The notes under the pieces are model-generated. The model did not search any database. It was given only the letters and a program-made list of their open reading frames with translations, and was not told the DNA's origin. Of a DNA stretch of 64,000 nucleotides, positions 63,094 to 64,000 are shown in pieces. The stretch is taken from assembly GCA_027488755.1 (NCBI GenBank), contig JAIYAZ010000059.1:1-64000 (forward strand). Reading direction: 5' to 3'. This DNA is from Verrucomicrobiaceae bacterium. Its GTDB lineage: Bacteria > Verrucomicrobiota > Verrucomicrobiia > Chthoniobacterales > JAATET01. Made by a program: the position numbers and the translations under genes. Position 1 is the first letter of the stretch; each line of letters opens with the position of its first letter.

Positions 63094-63820
63094 ACTGGAA
63101 TTTGCGCGCGTGTTCGCGGATGAGGAAGGGGATGTCCGCGCGGTGCTCGAGGGTGAAGTGGGGTTCGAGCCGCGCGCGGAGGGCGTCGAAGCCGCGGCCG
63201 GTGGCGGGGGTGCCGCCGAGCCAGCGGTCGCGGGGGGTGTATTCCTCAAGCCAGCTGAACGGGGTGGTGAGGAGGAGCTGGCCGCCGGGGCTCACGAGGT
63301 CGGACAGGCGCGCGAGGAAGGCGGCGGGGTCGGGCAGGCGGCAGAGGAGATTGGCCGCGAGAACGACGGAGAATTTTCGATTTTGGATTTTGGAGTTTGG
63401 ATGGGCGTCGAGGTTGCAGGCGTCGCCTTGCTCGAAGGTGAGGCGGTGGCGTTCGATGCCGGGCGGGACGGTGGCGACGGCGGGTTCGGTGAGGGTGCCT
63501 TCGACGGCTTTTTCGTAGGGGTGGGTGCCGAGGTCGCGGAGGTGGGTGGCGGCGGCGATGAAGGCGTGGGAGTAGTCGATGCCGAGGACGGAGGCGCAGG
63601 TGCGGGCGAGTTCGAAGGAGGACGCGCCGACGGCGCAGCCGACGTCGAGGGCGGTGGCGTCGGGGCCGACGGGCGCGAGGAGTTCGCGCACGAGGCGGAC
63701 GGGGAAACCCGCGGCTTCGGCGGGGCCGATTTTTCCGCCGAGAACCTCCTCCGCGCTGCCGTAATGGAGGAGGAGGTATTCGGCGAGGAGCCGCGGGGTT
63801 TCGTAGGGGTTGGCGCTCAA
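63056..63820 (-). CDS. ovothiol-type 4-mercaptohistidine N1-methyltransferase (stand-alone OvoA C-terminal domain)
   Basis: The 254-residue protein opens with NPYETPRLLAEYLLLHYGSA, the recognised start of stand-alone OvoA C-terminal methyltransferases. It contains ALDVGCAVGASSFELA (SAM site) and VVLAANLLCRLPDPAAFL. The family methylates the imidazole of 4-mercaptohistidine in ovothiol synthesis. Between GDACNLDAH and VVLAANL an inserted heptamer repeat replaces the usual short loop. The start is a TTG that overlaps the previous stop (TTGA), since no ATG is in reach of the conserved N-terminus. Confidence 0.83.
   Translation of the reverse strand: MSANPYETPRLLAEYLLLHYGSAEEVLGGKIGPAEAAGFPVRLVRELLAPVGPDATALDVGCAVGASSFELARTCASVLGIDYSHAFIAAATHLRDLGTHPYEKAVEGTLTEPAVATVPPGIERHRLTFEQGDACNLDAHPNSKIQNRKFSVVLAANLLCRLPDPAAFLARLSDLVSPGGQLLLTTPFSWLEEYTPRDRWLGGTPATGRGFDALRARLEPHFTLEHRADIPFLIREHARKFQYGIADGTRWRRR
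63373..63400 (-). repeat. AT-rich tandem heptamer inside the ovothiol methyltransferase gene
   Basis: Four heptamers (ATTTTCG, ATTTTGG twice, AGTTTGG on the plus strand) share the consensus of the repeat at 61134-61161 and lie in the same orientation relative to their gene. They encode PNSKIQNRKF in a loop where relatives usually have only a few residues. Confidence 0.75.
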
Positions 63821-64000
63821 GCGGCGATAAGCCCGGTGAGGTAGGGCGAGGGCTCGAAGCTTTCGATGAGGACTTCGACCCGGCCGTCGCGGTGCATGCG
63901 GGCCTGGGAGACGTTGATCTCGGGCGTTTTGTGCGGCGCGAAGAGGATGTCGTCGTGGGTGGCGTTTTTGGCTTCGGCGAATTTGTCGGGGGTGAGGTGG
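63817..64000 (-). CDS. 3' end of an unidentified gene (cut by window edge)
   Basis: The last 60 residues are visible: HLTPDKFAEAKNATHDDILF, then APHKTPEINVSQARMHRDGR, ending VEVLIESFEPSPYLTGLIAA. I do not recognise the family from this piece. Its TGA overlaps the TTG start of the ovothiol-type methyltransferase, so the two are translationally coupled. A sulfoxide synthase would be the expected partner, but the C-terminus does not obviously look like one. Confidence 0.6.
   Translation of the reverse strand, partial: HLTPDKFAEAKNATHDDILFAPHKTPEINVSQARMHRDGRVEVLIESFEPSPYLTGLIAA

Overview
The window is a GC-rich (roughly two thirds G+C) bacterial chromosome segment, densely packed with 65 coding sequences on both strands. 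I see no rRNA, tRNA, CRISPR array, transposase, integrase or phage gene. The gene set suggests a heterotrophic Verrucomicrobiota member (Opitutales-like). This rests on a DUF1800 gene, a TPR/ExbB/ExbD/ExbD/VWA cluster, several small lineage-type hypothetical proteins and an H1-like Lys/Ala/Pro-rich DNA-binding protein. The assignment is inference from gene content, not from a marker gene.

Layout. 1-12.8 kb: DUF1800 end, beta-CASP RNase-like hydrolase, a short sigma-70 factor, two MFS transporters, an AraC-OGT fusion, DUF4202, a B12-binding radical SAM protein, a ComM/YifB ATPase, a repeat-bearing gap and an APC permease. 12.8-16.4 kb: a strong palindrome over a TATAAT box, a solute-binding-domain protein, a secreted caspase-like protein with an EF-hand loop and two Tudor-like repeats, then sbtB-sbtA (bicarbonate uptake). 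A decayed second copy of the sbtB 3' end lies on the far side of the caspase gene. 16.4-25.4 kb: lipoprotein, FabV enoyl reductase, DinB, HAD phosphatase, histone-like protein, phosphopantetheinyl transferase, IscA-type protein, UbiX, cytochrome c lipoprotein and PQQ sugar dehydrogenase.

25.4-36.7 kb: a catalytically incomplete aldehyde dehydrogenase fragment coupled to phosphopentomutase and an esterase, then polysaccharide deacetylase, PurB, a 62-residue protein, DUF502, an MsbA-like ABC exporter and SerA. 36.7-42.4 kb: aldehyde dehydrogenase, DUF2237, FAD amine oxidase, DUF4112, a membrane-anchored hydrolase and a NAGPA-type glycosidase; the first genes look like an amine-to-acid oxidation route.

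42.5-49.1 kb is the most distinctive region: two secreted TPR-type proteins, an ExbB, two ExbDs and a membrane-anchored von Willebrand A protein whose transmembrane helix carries the TonB-type S-x3-H motif. There is no TonB gene, so the VWA protein may be the energised effector. 49.4-54.2 kb is a MarR/adaptor/RND efflux operon. 54.2-64 kb holds a purN-helicase-M50 protease operon, farnesyl-type prenyl synthase, AEC transporter, RlhA-like U32 protein, DUF971, and two methyltransferases. One of these is of the stand-alone ovothiol (OvoA C-terminal) type, preceded by a gene cut by the window edge.

Genome-level oddities: eight convergent gene pairs overlap by exactly four bases at CTAG or TTAG; two genes carry the same AT-rich heptamer tandem repeat inside their reading frame; intrinsic terminators are few and clear.
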